From positions 1-11,859 of the forward strand of contig JAQSDT010000759.1 of the NCBI GenBank assembly GCA_029946075.1: a DNA stretch of 11,859 nt. The letters are read 5' to 3'. Source of the stretch: a bacterium. Lineage in GTDB: Bacteria > Pseudomonadota > Alphaproteobacteria > Rhizobiales > Xanthobacteraceae. The position numbers and the translations under genes are program-made. The notes beneath the pieces are model-generated. The model saw nothing but the letters and a program-made list of their open reading frames with translations. It was not told the DNA's origin and did no database searches. Below, one piece after another: positions 1-6,736 of the stretch (within the stretch, counting starts at the first letter, position 1; the number at the start of each line of letters is the position of its first letter).

Positions 1-461
1 TCAAGGCGATCGCGGCGGCGCAGGCCTCGAAGCTTCCGGCCTTTGCCGATGATTCCGGCCTCGTGGTCGACGCGCTCGACGGTGCGCCCGGCATCTACTC
101 GGCGCGCTGGGCCGGCGAGACCAAGGATTTCACGGCGGCGATGACCCGGATCGAGCGCCTGCTGCAGGAGCGCGGCGCGACCGCATCCGACAAGCGCACG
201 GCGCACTTCGTCTCGGCGCTTTGCGTCGCCTGGCCCGACGGTCACCTCGAGGAGGTCGAGGCCCGCGCTGACGGAACCTTGGTATGGCCGCCGCGCGGCA
301 CCGCCGGTTTCGGCTATGATCCGGCCTTCCTGCCCGACGGGCACGCGAGGACCTTTGGCGAGATGACCTCGATCGAGAAGCACGGCCTGCCGCCGCTCGG
401 TCTCGGCCTGTCGCACCGGGCGCGCGCTTTCGTCAAACTGGCGGAGATCTGCCTTGGCTGA
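1..461 (+). CDS. rdgB: RdgB/HAM1 non-canonical purine NTP pyrophosphatase, 5'-truncated
   Basis: Hydrolyses dITP, XTP and ITP to the monophosphates plus pyrophosphate in the cytoplasm, which keeps deaminated purines out of DNA and RNA. The left edge of the window cuts the gene: the first complete codon is at position 3 and 152 residues remain of a family that is usually about 200-210. The missing part would hold the N-terminal SxNxxK phosphate-binding motif. Visible family motifs are the DDSGL catalytic segment (about 49-63), GFGYDPAF (about 307-330) and a C-terminal SHRARAF (about 412-432), which recognises the base. The TGA stop overlaps the start of hemW by 8 nt, so the two are probably cotranscribed and translationally coupled. 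In many alphaproteobacteria rph precedes this pair, but that position is outside the window. Confidence 0.96.
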   Translation, partial: KAIAAAQASKLPAFADDSGLVVDALDGAPGIYSARWAGETKDFTAAMTRIERLLQERGATASDKRTAHFVSALCVAWPDGHLEEVEARADGTLVWPPRGTAGFGYDPAFLPDGHARTFGEMTSIEKHGLPPLGLGLSHRARAFVKLAEICLG

Positions 462-1605
462 CCGCGAAGCCTTCGGCGTCTACGTGCACTGGCCGTTCTG
501 CCTGTCGAAATGCCCGTATTGCGATTTCAACAGCCACGTCCGTCACGCCCCTGTCGATGAAGCGCGTTTCGCGCGCGCCTTCGCCCGCGAAATCGAGACC
601 ACGGCGGCGCGTGCGCCTGATCGAACCGTGACGTCGATCTTCCTCGGTGGCGGCACGCCGTCGCTGATGCAGCCGCACACCGTCGGCGCCATTCTGGACT
701 CGATCGGAAAATTCTGGCGCGTCGCGGGCAACGTCGAGGTCACGCTGGAGGCCAATCCGACCAGCGTGGAAGCAACGCGCTTCCGCGGCTATCGCACCGC
801 CGGCGTCAACCGCGTCTCGCTCGGCGTGCAGGCGCTCGACGATGCCTCGTTGAAGGCGCTGGGGCGCTTGCACAGCGCGCGCGAGGCGCTCGATGCGGTA
901 GCGATCGCACGCAGTGCGTTCGATCGCTACTCGTTCGACCTGATCTACGCCCGCCCCGACCAGACGCCGCAGATGTGGGCGGATGAACTCAAGCTTGCGA
1001 TCTCGGAAGCCGCCGAACATCTGTCGCTCTATCAGCTGACGATCGAGGAAGGCACGCCGTTCTTCGGCCTGCACGCCGCGGGCAAACTGAAGACGCCGGA
1101 CGAAGCCGTCGCGCGCGCTCTCTATGACGTGACGCAGGAGGTCTGCGGACAGCACGGTCTGCCCGCCTACGAGATTTCCAATCACGCGCGGGTGGGCGCG
1201 GAGTGCCAGCATAACCTCGTCTACTGGCGCGGCGCGGAATATGCCGGCATCGGCCCGGGCGCGCATGGCCGCCTCGACGTTGCAGGCACACGGCACGCGA
1301 TCGCGACCGAGAAGCGCCCCGAGGCCTGGCTGATGCGCGTCGAGGCCAATGGCCATGGCGTCATCACCGACGATTTCCTCAACAGCGAAGAGCGCGCCGA
1401 CGAATTCCTGCTGATGGGGCTGCGGCTTGCCGAAGGCATCGACCCCAAGCGCTATCAGGCGCTGTCCGGCCGCGCGCTCGATCCCGGCCGGATCGCCGTG
1501 CTGCGCGAGGAAGGCGCCATATCGGTCGACCCGGACGGGCGGCTGCGCGTCACCAAGGACGGCTTCCCGGTGCTGGACGCCGTCGTCGCGGACCTCGCGG
1601 CGTAG
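454..1605 (+). CDS. hemW: Radical SAM heme chaperone HemW
   Basis: Cytoplasmic radical-SAM family protein that binds heme and is thought to deliver it to respiratory enzymes. It was long annotated as oxygen-independent coproporphyrinogen oxidase. The 383-residue length is normal for HemW. The 4Fe-4S motif CxxxCxxC is at Cys16, Cys20 and Cys23 and is followed by Asp-Phe. True HemN has a fourth Cys (CxxxCxxCxC), so this is HemW. GGGTPS at residues 65-70 is the SAM-binding glycine motif. HNLVYW at 253-258 matches the HNxxYW motif specific to HemW. The start is a TTG at 454, supported by GGAG at 443-446 (7-nt spacing) and by the family N-terminus; no ATG fits upstream of the cysteines. It overlaps rdgB by 8 nt. 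Its stop is followed at once by a palindromic repeat that may end the transcript. Confidence 0.96.
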   Translation: MADREAFGVYVHWPFCLSKCPYCDFNSHVRHAPVDEARFARAFAREIETTAARAPDRTVTSIFLGGGTPSLMQPHTVGAILDSIGKFWRVAGNVEVTLEANPTSVEATRFRGYRTAGVNRVSLGVQALDDASLKALGRLHSAREALDAVAIARSAFDRYSFDLIYARPDQTPQMWADELKLAISEAAEHLSLYQLTIEEGTPFFGLHAAGKLKTPDEAVARALYDVTQEVCGQHGLPAYEISNHARVGAECQHNLVYWRGAEYAGIGPGAHGRLDVAGTRHAIATEKRPEAWLMRVEANGHGVITDDFLNSEERADEFLLMGLRLAEGIDPKRYQALSGRALDPGRIAVLREEGAISVDPDGRLRVTKDGFPVLDAVVADLAA

Positions 1606-1612
1606 TTAAATC

Positions 1613-1695
1613 CGTAGTCCGGGTGAAGCGCAGCGTAACCCGGGACAGCATCGCGTGTGGCACGACCGACCCCGGATTGCGCTTCGCTCCGCAAG
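1613..1695. repeat. Degenerate palindromic intergenic element, copy 1
   Basis: An imperfect inverted repeat lies 8 nt past the hemW stop. The left arm (1619-1644) begins CCGGGTGAAGCGCAGCG and itself ends in CCCGGG. The right arm (1671-1692) begins CCCGGATTGCGCTTCGCT and pairs with it at about 17 of 22 positions. The core GAAGCGCAGCG closely resembles GGAGCGCAGCG in the better preserved element at 9790-9866, so the two look like members of one dispersed family. It sits between convergent genes, where a hairpin could end transcription from both sides. The right end looks eroded: no counterpart of the outer CGTAGTCC of the left arm is visible. Confidence 0.65.
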
Positions 1696-1819
1696 ATGGA
1701 GACAACGAACAGAAGGCCAGCGCCTGTTTGGAAATCCGCGTCTGTTTCGAACTGCCGCATCTGCGCGAGATCGCGTTTGCGCATCGCCGCCATGAGGCGG
1801 AGTTCGCGAAGACGACGAG
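1696..1819. other. Intergenic remainder between convergent genes
   Basis: This is the rest of the 214-bp gap between the hemW stop and the stop of the minus-strand gene. Short open frames cross it on both strands, but none has a ribosome binding site or a recognisable product. I see no RNA gene, promoter or further clear repeat. Confidence 0.5.
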
Positions 1820-2584
1820 CTAGCCCGAGCCAGGTGACGGCGCCGGACCGAGCGGAGCGCCACCTACCGAGTAGGGGCCTTCAGGCTTGAGCACTGGCGG
1901 AAGCGTCGGCGGAGCCGCTGGAGGAATAACCGGCGAGACCAGCTTTCGCGACGTATGGGCGACCCGTGCGCGCGGAATTGGACGCGGGATGCTGGACGTC
2001 GCCGCCGGCGGAGCGCTGGAGGTCGTCGATGACGGGGCGCCAAAAAAAGGCGGCGATGGCGGAATGCTCGGCGTCGTCGACGGCGGGATGCTGGACATCA
2101 CCGGCGGCGGCTGCGGCGTCGCCGGATTCTGCAGGGAATTTACCTGCGCCGTCAGCAGGGCCAACTGACGGGTTATTCTTTTCAGATCCGCCGCCTGGGC
2201 TGAAGCGCTCTGCGTGAGCGACATCAGCATGTCGGCATTCTGCTCCTCCGACGACTGAATGTCCCTCAGTCCCGCCCTGACCACCGGGTCCGGTACCAGG
2301 ACGGGAGCAGGAGGCGGCGGCGGCACTGCCGCGACGCGATTGTAGCCTGGCGGTGAGAAGCGACTGAAGTCCGGCAGGGCGGACCGGTCGACTGTGGGCA
2401 GGTACTGGTTGAAATCCCGCAGCGAGATGCTGCCGAGATTCGGCAGGGAGTTTGCGGTGGCGGCGCCGATGATAACCAAGGCAGCCAGCGACACCGCGAT
2501 GACCGGCACCGCGTTCGAGACCACCTGCGGTTCCGCCTCGGGCCGCTCGCCCGCTTGCGTCTTCCTGCCCGGCGCTTCACTCAC
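1820..2584 (-). CDS. Single-pass membrane protein with coiled coil and Pro/Ser-rich tail, function unknown
   Basis: I do not recognise a family. From a GTG start at 2584 the protein has 254 residues: a short polar N-terminus, one hydrophobic segment at about 22-42 with signal-anchor character, a proline run near 88-94, a heptad-like stretch at about 103-153, and a tail from about 155 to the end dominated by Pro, Ser, Thr and Ala with repeats of the SSIPPS/PSIPPSPP kind. This suggests an inner-membrane anchor with an extended periplasmic rod (inference). The start is uncertain. The frame stays open to an ATG at 2716 (298 residues). I prefer GTG 2584 because AGGA lies 8 nt upstream, no ribosome binding site precedes ATG 2716, and third-position GC rises sharply at about 2584. 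An ATG at 2593 is a third option. Repetitive tail DNA may make length vary between strains. Confidence 0.7.
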   Translation of the reverse strand: MSEAPGRKTQAGERPEAEPQVVSNAVPVIAVSLAALVIIGAATANSLPNLGSISLRDFNQYLPTVDRSALPDFSRFSPPGYNRVAAVPPPPPAPVLVPDPVVRAGLRDIQSSEEQNADMLMSLTQSASAQAADLKRITRQLALLTAQVNSLQNPATPQPPPVMSSIPPSTTPSIPPSPPFFGAPSSTTSSAPPAATSSIPRPIPRARVAHTSRKLVSPVIPPAAPPTLPPVLKPEGPYSVGGAPLGPAPSPGSG

Positions 2585-2727
2585 CTTACGCATCCTGCAT
2601 CTCAGCCCGGTCGCGGGATTGCTCCCATCGCCGGCCAGCACAACAAAAGAGCCGTCGCGGTGACGAACCAACAATGGTTCACGCGCGCATGCCCACTCGA
2701 ACTCAGCCCAAATCATGGGCTCGTATG

Positions 2728-2743
2728 GTTAATGATGGGTTAG
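2728..2743 (-). promoter_or_regulatory. CtrA-like binding box
   Basis: Read on the minus strand the site is CTAA-N7-TTAAC. The CtrA consensus of alphaproteobacteria is TTAA-N7-TTAAC, so 8 of 9 fixed positions match. It lies about 145 nt upstream of the preferred GTG start (2584) of the membrane protein, or 11 nt upstream of the alternative ATG (2716). The match is visible; binding by CtrA is inferred. Confidence 0.4.
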
Positions 2744-2788
2744 AGACCGGCCGACCCCGTACCCGCACGGGCCACGCCGCCGGTGGCT

Positions 2789-2820
2789 CAGGCGCCAAAG
2801 CTCTCAGGCGCCAAAGCTCT
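2789..2820. repeat. Perfect 16-bp tandem duplication at a stop codon
   Basis: The unit CAGGCGCCAAAGCTCT occurs twice back to back, at 2789-2804 and 2805-2820. On the minus strand the last five codons and the stop of the LpoA-like gene are read from the upstream copy. The TGA (2806-2804) uses two bases of one copy and one base of the next. The second copy lies in the 3' untranslated region. Deleting one copy would leave the protein end and the TGA unchanged, so the duplication is silent for the product. Confidence 0.9.
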
Positions 2821-4033
2821 TGGGCGAGCCCGCAACCGGCGTGCCGCCGGCTTGCGCGACCTTCATCACCGCGAGGCCGCGTTCGTTGGTGCCGTCGGAC
2901 CGGAACCGAAACAGGCCGTCGATGCCGGCAAAGCCGGACGGGTTGGTCAGCGTCTCCGGCGCGAAACGCTGCGCGCCCTGCTGGCGCGAGAGCGCAGCAA
3001 CCAGCGCCACCGCGTCATAGGCGAGCGTCGCGGTGCGCACCGGCTCGCCGCCGAATTTGGTGCGATAGCGGCCGGCGAAACTGCGGAAGCCCGACGGATC
3101 CGGCGCGGCATAAAGCCCGCCTTGCAATGCCGGGCTCGCGAACACGCGCGGATTGTCCCACAGGCCGGTGCCGAGCAATTGAATGTTGCGCAAGTTCGCG
3201 CCGGCGGCTGCCAGCGCATCGGCGGCCGCGACGACGGATTCGCCGTCATCGGCAATGAACAGCGCATCCGCCGAACCCAGCGACTGCGCGACCGTGCGCG
3301 CCGCCGCCGAACGATCGGCGCCGTATTTCTCGAACGCAACGACGCGGCCCTTGCGGCCAACCGCCTGCTTGAAGGCGGCTTCCACCACATTGCCATAGGC
3401 ATTGTCGGGCAGCAGCGCGGCGAAGGATTTCTTGCCGATGCTGGCGGAGTAATCGACGATGCGGTTGACATCGGACTCCGGCAGGAAACTCAGGAGATAT
3501 ACGCCGCGCCCGGCGACGCTCGAATCGGTCGAGAACGCGATCACCGAGATGCCGCGCGTGCGCGTCAGTTGCGCGACCGCCGGTACCGAGCCTGCGAACA
3601 GCGGCCCCAGGATAATTTCTGCGCCTTCGGTGATCGCCTGCTGCGCGCCCTGCTGGGCGCCCTGCGGCGTGCCGGTGTCGTCCTTGATCAAAAGCTGGAT
3701 GTTCGGATTCTGGAATTCCGCCAGCGCCATCTCGGCGGCGTTCTTCATCGACTGCGCGGCGACGCCGGCATTGCCGGAGGCCGAGAGCGGCAGGATGAGA
3801 CCGACCTTGACCTGCCCGGTGCCGACCGCAAGCGGCTGCTGCTGCGGACCGGCCGGGCCGGCGTCCGGCTGCGGCGAACTGAACGGGTTGGTGAACTGGC
3901 CGAGCGATTGCTGCACGCCCGCGCACGCGCCGAGCAAGGGCGCGCCGAGGATCAGCCCGACCGCCGTCCGCCGGGTCGTTCCCGGCAGGCCAGAACCCGA
4001 AGGTCCATGCTTGCGATTATTCGGGCCTTCCAT
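2804..4033 (-). CDS. LpoA-like lipoprotein, penicillin-binding protein activator / type I periplasmic-binding fold
   Basis: A 409-residue exported lipoprotein. The N-terminus has an Arg-Arg pair (21-22), a hydrophobic stretch and the lipobox LGAC with Cys37 as the lipidated residue. A Pro/Gln-rich linker follows, then a Peripla_BP_6-like (Leu/Ile/Val-binding type) domain from about residue 72 to the end, starting VKVGLILPLS. The family is related to the C-terminal domain of E. coli LpoA, the outer-membrane activator of PBP1A; the N-terminal TPR domain of LpoA is absent. Divergent orientation to rsmI, with yraN next, matches the E. coli yraM-yraL-yraN neighbourhood and supports this call over a free amino-acid-binding protein, which would normally sit beside ABC permease genes. 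ATG 4033 is preferred to the upstream ATG 4129 because a purine-rich ribosome binding site (AGAGACGAG) precedes it and 4129 falls inside the likely -10 element. PBP activation here is inferred. Confidence 0.88.
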   Translation of the reverse strand: MEGPNNRKHGPSGSGLPGTTRRTAVGLILGAPLLGACAGVQQSLGQFTNPFSSPQPDAGPAGPQQQPLAVGTGQVKVGLILPLSASGNAGVAAQSMKNAAEMALAEFQNPNIQLLIKDDTGTPQGAQQGAQQAITEGAEIILGPLFAGSVPAVAQLTRTRGISVIAFSTDSSVAGRGVYLLSFLPESDVNRIVDYSASIGKKSFAALLPDNAYGNVVEAAFKQAVGRKGRVVAFEKYGADRSAAARTVAQSLGSADALFIADDGESVVAAADALAAAGANLRNIQLLGTGLWDNPRVFASPALQGGLYAAPDPSGFRSFAGRYRTKFGGEPVRTATLAYDAVALVAALSRQQGAQRFAPETLTNPSGFAGIDGLFRFRSDGTNERGLAVMKVAQAGGTPVAGSPKSFGA

Positions 4034-4124
4034 CTCGTCTCTTCTCTTGACCGACCGCCGTCGGCCAGGACCCGGCCTTGTAAGCGAGGGCACCTGAACC
4101 GCGACTGAACCCAATGCCGGATTC

Positions 4125-4152
4125 AGCATATTGTCGAGGATTAGTTAACCAA
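4125..4152 (-). promoter_or_regulatory. Candidate sigma70-like promoter of the LpoA-like gene
   Basis: On the minus strand TTGGTT (4152-4147) is followed after 16 nt by TATGCT (4130-4125), about 90 nt upstream of the preferred ATG at 4033. The stretch is AT-rich compared with its surroundings. A TTAA-N7-TCGAC sequence overlaps it, a 7/9 match to the CtrA consensus, which is too weak to call alone. Confidence 0.4.
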
Positions 4153-4170
4153 AACAAAAGGATTCCGGTT

Positions 4171-4207
4171 CCGCCGGCGCCACCCCTCCGCCGCTCCTCG
4201 CCGGCGG
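4171..4207. repeat. GC-rich 9-bp perfect inverted repeat in the divergent region
   Basis: CCGCCGGCG (4171-4179) and CGCCGGCGG (4199-4207) are exact reverse complements around a 19-nt loop. The pair sits between the candidate lpoA-like promoter and the rsmI start. It could fold in a long rsmI leader or insulate the divergent promoters; no T-run follows. Confidence 0.6.
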
Positions 4208-4253
4208 CTTCCAGCCCACCGCGCTGTGGCGCTGGCGCCCTTCCCTCTTTAGA

Positions 4254-4284
4254 TTGGTATTATGCGCGCAAAAGCCAATACCAA
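4254..4284 (+). promoter_or_regulatory. Inverted repeat enclosing the rsmI start codon
   Basis: TTGGTATT (4254-4261) and AATACCAA (4277-4284) are perfect 8-bp reverse complements separated by 15 nt. The ATG of rsmI (4262-4264) is the first triplet of the loop, directly after the left arm. As RNA this hairpin would occupy the ribosome binding region; as DNA it could be an operator. No strong Shine-Dalgarno sequence precedes this ATG. Confidence 0.55.
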
Positions 4285-5215
4285 CTACGGCTCCGAAGGC
4301 CAGACGGGTTCGCCCGATCGGACGTTTTCGATTCACACTCATGTTCTCACCGCCCCGAAGCCGGTTCCCGGCCTCTATCTGGTGGCGACCCCGATCGGCC
4401 ATCTCGGCGATATCACCCTGCGCGCGCTGGAAACGCTGGCCGGCGTCGACATCATCGCCTGCGAAGACACCCGCATTACCCGTCGCCTCACCGAGCGTTA
4501 CGGCATCACGGCGGAACTCAAACCCTATCACGAGCACAATGCCACCTTGGCGCGGCCGAAGATCCTGGAGAAGCTGGCGCAGGGCGCCTCGATCGCGCTG
4601 GTGTCGGATGCCGGCACACCATTGATATCGGACCCCGGCTTCAAGCTGGTGCGCGAGGTCTGCGCCGCCGGCCATGCCGTGATCGCGGTGCCCGGCGCGT
4701 CCTCGGTGCTGTCGGCGCTCTCGGTCGCGGCATTGCCGACCGACCGGTTTTTCTTCGAGGGATTTTTGCCGTCCCGGCAGGTCTCGCGACGGGCACGCCT
4801 CAGTGAGCTCGCGCGCATCGACGCCACGCTCGTGATGTTCGATTCCGGCAACCGCGTGCAGGAAACGCTGGCGGACCTTGCCGACATCATGGCCGGCCGC
4901 GATGCTGCGATCTGCCGCGAATTGACCAAGCTGCATGAACAAATCACGCGCGCTTCGGTCGAGGAACTGGCAAAGGCCGCCGATACGCTGGAGACGCGCG
5001 GCGAGTTCGTGCTGGTGGTCGGCCCGCCGCGATCGGATGCCCAAGTGATGACGCAGGACGATCTCGACAATCTCCTGCGCGCCTCATTGGCGCGCGACAG
5101 CGTCAAGGACAGCGTCGCCCATGCGGTCGAACTGTCGGGCCGGCCGCGCCGCGAGGTCTATGCCCGCGCGCTGGAGCTTTCGAAAGAAATCAGGGGCGGC
5201 GATGGCGAAGGCTGA
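4262..5215 (+). CDS. rsmI: 16S rRNA (cytidine(1402)-2'-O)-methyltransferase RsmI
   Basis: SAM-dependent methyltransferase that adds the 2'-O-methyl group to C1402 in the decoding centre of 16S rRNA. It belongs to the tetrapyrrole-methylase fold. Signature segments are LVATPIGHLGDITLRA (40-55), CEDTR (67-71), VSDAGTPLISDPG (from about 114, with Asp116) and PGASSVLSAL, all typical of RsmI/YraL. At 317 residues it is longer than E. coli RsmI (286), mainly through a polar N-terminal extension of about 35 residues. No internal ATG or GTG lies before the conserved core, so the extension is probably real unless a rare start is used. The gene is divergent from the LpoA-like gene and overlaps yraN by 14 nt. 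Confidence 0.96.
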   Translation: MRAKANTNYGSEGQTGSPDRTFSIHTHVLTAPKPVPGLYLVATPIGHLGDITLRALETLAGVDIIACEDTRITRRLTERYGITAELKPYHEHNATLARPKILEKLAQGASIALVSDAGTPLISDPGFKLVREVCAAGHAVIAVPGASSVLSALSVAALPTDRFFFEGFLPSRQVSRRARLSELARIDATLVMFDSGNRVQETLADLADIMAGRDAAICRELTKLHEQITRASVEELAKAADTLETRGEFVLVVGPPRSDAQVMTQDDLDNLLRASLARDSVKDSVAHAVELSGRPRREVYARALELSKEIRGGDGEG

Positions 5216-5612
5216 CGGCGCCTCCCCGCCCGCAACTGCAAAGGCCGCCTCGCCGGCCCGGGTCGCGGCCTTCCGCACCGGAATTTCGGCCGAGAGCCGC
5301 GCTGCCGCCTATCTGATGGCCAAGGGCTACCGCATCCTCGCCAAACGCTTTCGTACCCCCCATGGCGAGATCGATCTGGTGGCGAAAAAGCGCAACCTCA
5401 TCGCCTTCATCGAGGTCAAGGCCCGCGCCAGCCTCGACGAGGCCGCCTATGCCGTGACCCCGCGCCAGCAGGGGCGGATCGTCAATGCCGCGCAGGGGTG
5501 GCTGATGGCGCATCCCGAGCATGCGGAATTCGAGCTCCGTTTTGACGCGATCCTGATTGCGCCGCGGCGTCTGCCACGCCATCTGTTAGCGGCATTCGAC
5601 GCCAGCACCTGA
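5202..5612 (+). CDS. yraN: YraN family protein (UPF0102), nuclease-like fold
   Basis: A 136-residue member of UPF0102, whose fold resembles Holliday-junction resolvases and other restriction-endonuclease-like enzymes; the cellular role is not firmly established. The core motif HGEIDLVA at 54-61 with Asp58, followed by FIEVKAR at 69-75 with Glu71 and Lys73, supplies the D...ExK metal site. The first 25 or so residues are Ala/Pro-rich and not part of the core. I chose ATG 5202 because AGGGGCGG precedes it and the core begins soon after; the same frame is open upstream inside rsmI to 5121, but with no better start. The 14-nt overlap with rsmI implies translational coupling. Confidence 0.93.
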   Translation: MAKADGASPPATAKAASPARVAAFRTGISAESRAAAYLMAKGYRILAKRFRTPHGEIDLVAKKRNLIAFIEVKARASLDEAAYAVTPRQQGRIVNAAQGWLMAHPEHAEFELRFDAILIAPRRLPRHLLAAFDAST

Positions 5613-5641
5613 AATATCCCTCCAGAGACCCGGACCTCCCC

Positions 5642-6589
5642 ATGAAATTGAATGTCGCCGTCCAGATGGACCCCATCGCGCGTATCAACATCCGCGGCGA
5701 TTCCACCTTTGCGCTGCTGCTGGAAGCCCAGAAGCGCGGCCACAATGTCTGCTACTACACCCCCGACAAGCTCTCGCTGCGCGGCGAGGAGCTGGTGGCC
5801 CCGGTGCAGAACCTCACCGTCCGCGACGAGGTCGGCGATCACTTCACCCTCGGCGAGGCGAGGCGCGTCGCACTGCAATCGTTCGACGTCATCCTGCTGC
5901 GGCAAGACCCGCCGTTCGACCTTGCCTACATCACCTCGACCCATTTCCTCGAGCGCATCCACCCCAAGACGCTGGTGGTGAACAATCCGGCTTCGGTGCG
6001 CAACGCGCCGGAAAAAATCTTCGTGATGAGCTTCCCGCATCTGATGCCGCCGACGCTGATCTCGCGCGATCTCGACGAGATCAATTCGTTCCGCGCCGAA
6101 CACGGTGCCGTCGTCATGAAACCGTTGCACGGCCATGGCGGCGCCGCGGTGTTCCGCGTGATGCCGCAGGACATGAATTTCGGCTCGCTGTTCGACATGT
6201 TCTCGGTCACGTTCCGCGAACCATGGGTGATCCAGCGCTTCCTTCCCGAGGTGAAGCACGGCGACAAGCGCATCATTCTGGTCGACGGCGAATTCGCCGG
6301 CGCGGTCAACCGCGTGCCCGCACCCGACGATCTCCGTTCCAACATGGTTCGCGGCGGCGCAGCACAGGCCACCGAACTTTCGCCACGCGAACGTGAAATT
6401 TGCGACACAGTTGGTCCGGCGCTGCGCGAACGTGGCCTGCTGTTCGTCGGCATCGACGTGATCGACGGCAATCTCACCGAGATCAACGTGACCTCGCCGA
6501 CGGGAATCCGCGCCATCGCCCGGCTCGGCGGCCCGGATGTCGCCGGAAAAATCTGGGATACCATCGAGAAGAAACGCGGCGGAAAATAG
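5642..6589 (+). CDS. gshB: Glutathione synthase GshB
   Basis: Cytoplasmic ATP-grasp ligase that joins gamma-glutamylcysteine and glycine to give glutathione, the second step of the pathway. The 315-residue length matches E. coli GshB (316). The N-terminal substrate domain starts VAVQMDPI, and NNPASVRNAPEK lies near residue 120. The ATP-grasp domain shows KPLHGHGG (Lys160 onward, the glycine-rich loop), a QRFLPEV segment, and the metal-binding EINVTSPTG with Glu280 and Asn282. It starts 29 nt after yraN in the same direction and is probably cotranscribed; only a weak ribosome binding site is visible. The first enzyme, gshA, is not in this window. A 6-bp stem with a 9-nt loop at 6601-6621 just past the stop is too weak to call a terminator. 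Confidence 0.97.
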   Translation: MKLNVAVQMDPIARINIRGDSTFALLLEAQKRGHNVCYYTPDKLSLRGEELVAPVQNLTVRDEVGDHFTLGEARRVALQSFDVILLRQDPPFDLAYITSTHFLERIHPKTLVVNNPASVRNAPEKIFVMSFPHLMPPTLISRDLDEINSFRAEHGAVVMKPLHGHGGAAVFRVMPQDMNFGSLFDMFSVTFREPWVIQRFLPEVKHGDKRIILVDGEFAGAVNRVPAPDDLRSNMVRGGAAQATELSPREREICDTVGPALRERGLLFVGIDVIDGNLTEINVTSPTGIRAIARLGGPDVAGKIWDTIEKKRGGK

Positions 6590-6736
6590 TTTCCTCCGCC
6601 AGTTGCAAGCTTCTCGCAACTCGCCTTCGCAGTCTCATCCCACTTGCCAATTTCGACGCGTGAAGGCAGCCTGTAGCTGCGGATGAATCTGTCCGGGCAG
6701 CAAACTGCAATTCATAAAAAGAGTGGAGGAAGACGC

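Noticed and set aside
433..1356. 307-codon minus-strand open frame opposite hemW
   Set aside because: Same reason: hemW motifs are on the plus strand, and this frame has no ribosome binding site or family match.
1623..1823. Short open frames across the hemW-downstream gap, possible remnant gene
   Set aside because: They run through the palindromic repeat, have no ribosome binding site and no recognisable similarity; repeat-derived translations are often annotated by mistake.
1887..2168. Gly-rich plus-strand frame and imperfect DNA repeats (GGGATGCTGGACxTC)
   Set aside because: The repeats are explained by Pro/Ser-rich codons of the minus-strand gene tail; no independent repeat element or CRISPR-like spacing is present.
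2705..2721. AGCCCA-N5-TGGGCT inverted repeat over ATG 2716 as an operator
   Set aside because: A 6-bp match can arise by chance and the ATG is probably not the true start; nothing else supports it.
2783..4108. 441-codon open frame on the plus strand opposite the LpoA-like gene
   Set aside because: Low-complexity Arg/Ala/Gly-rich translation. The minus strand encodes a lipobox and a periplasmic-binding domain with a proper ribosome binding site.
5447..6619. 390-codon minus-strand open frame opposite gshB and yraN
   Set aside because: The complementary plus-strand frames carry ATP-grasp and UPF0102 motifs; this is a codon-bias shadow.
6601..6621. AGTTGC-N9-GCAACT inverted repeat after gshB as a terminator
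   Set aside because: Only a 6-bp stem with a 9-nt loop and no T-run; too weak to call.
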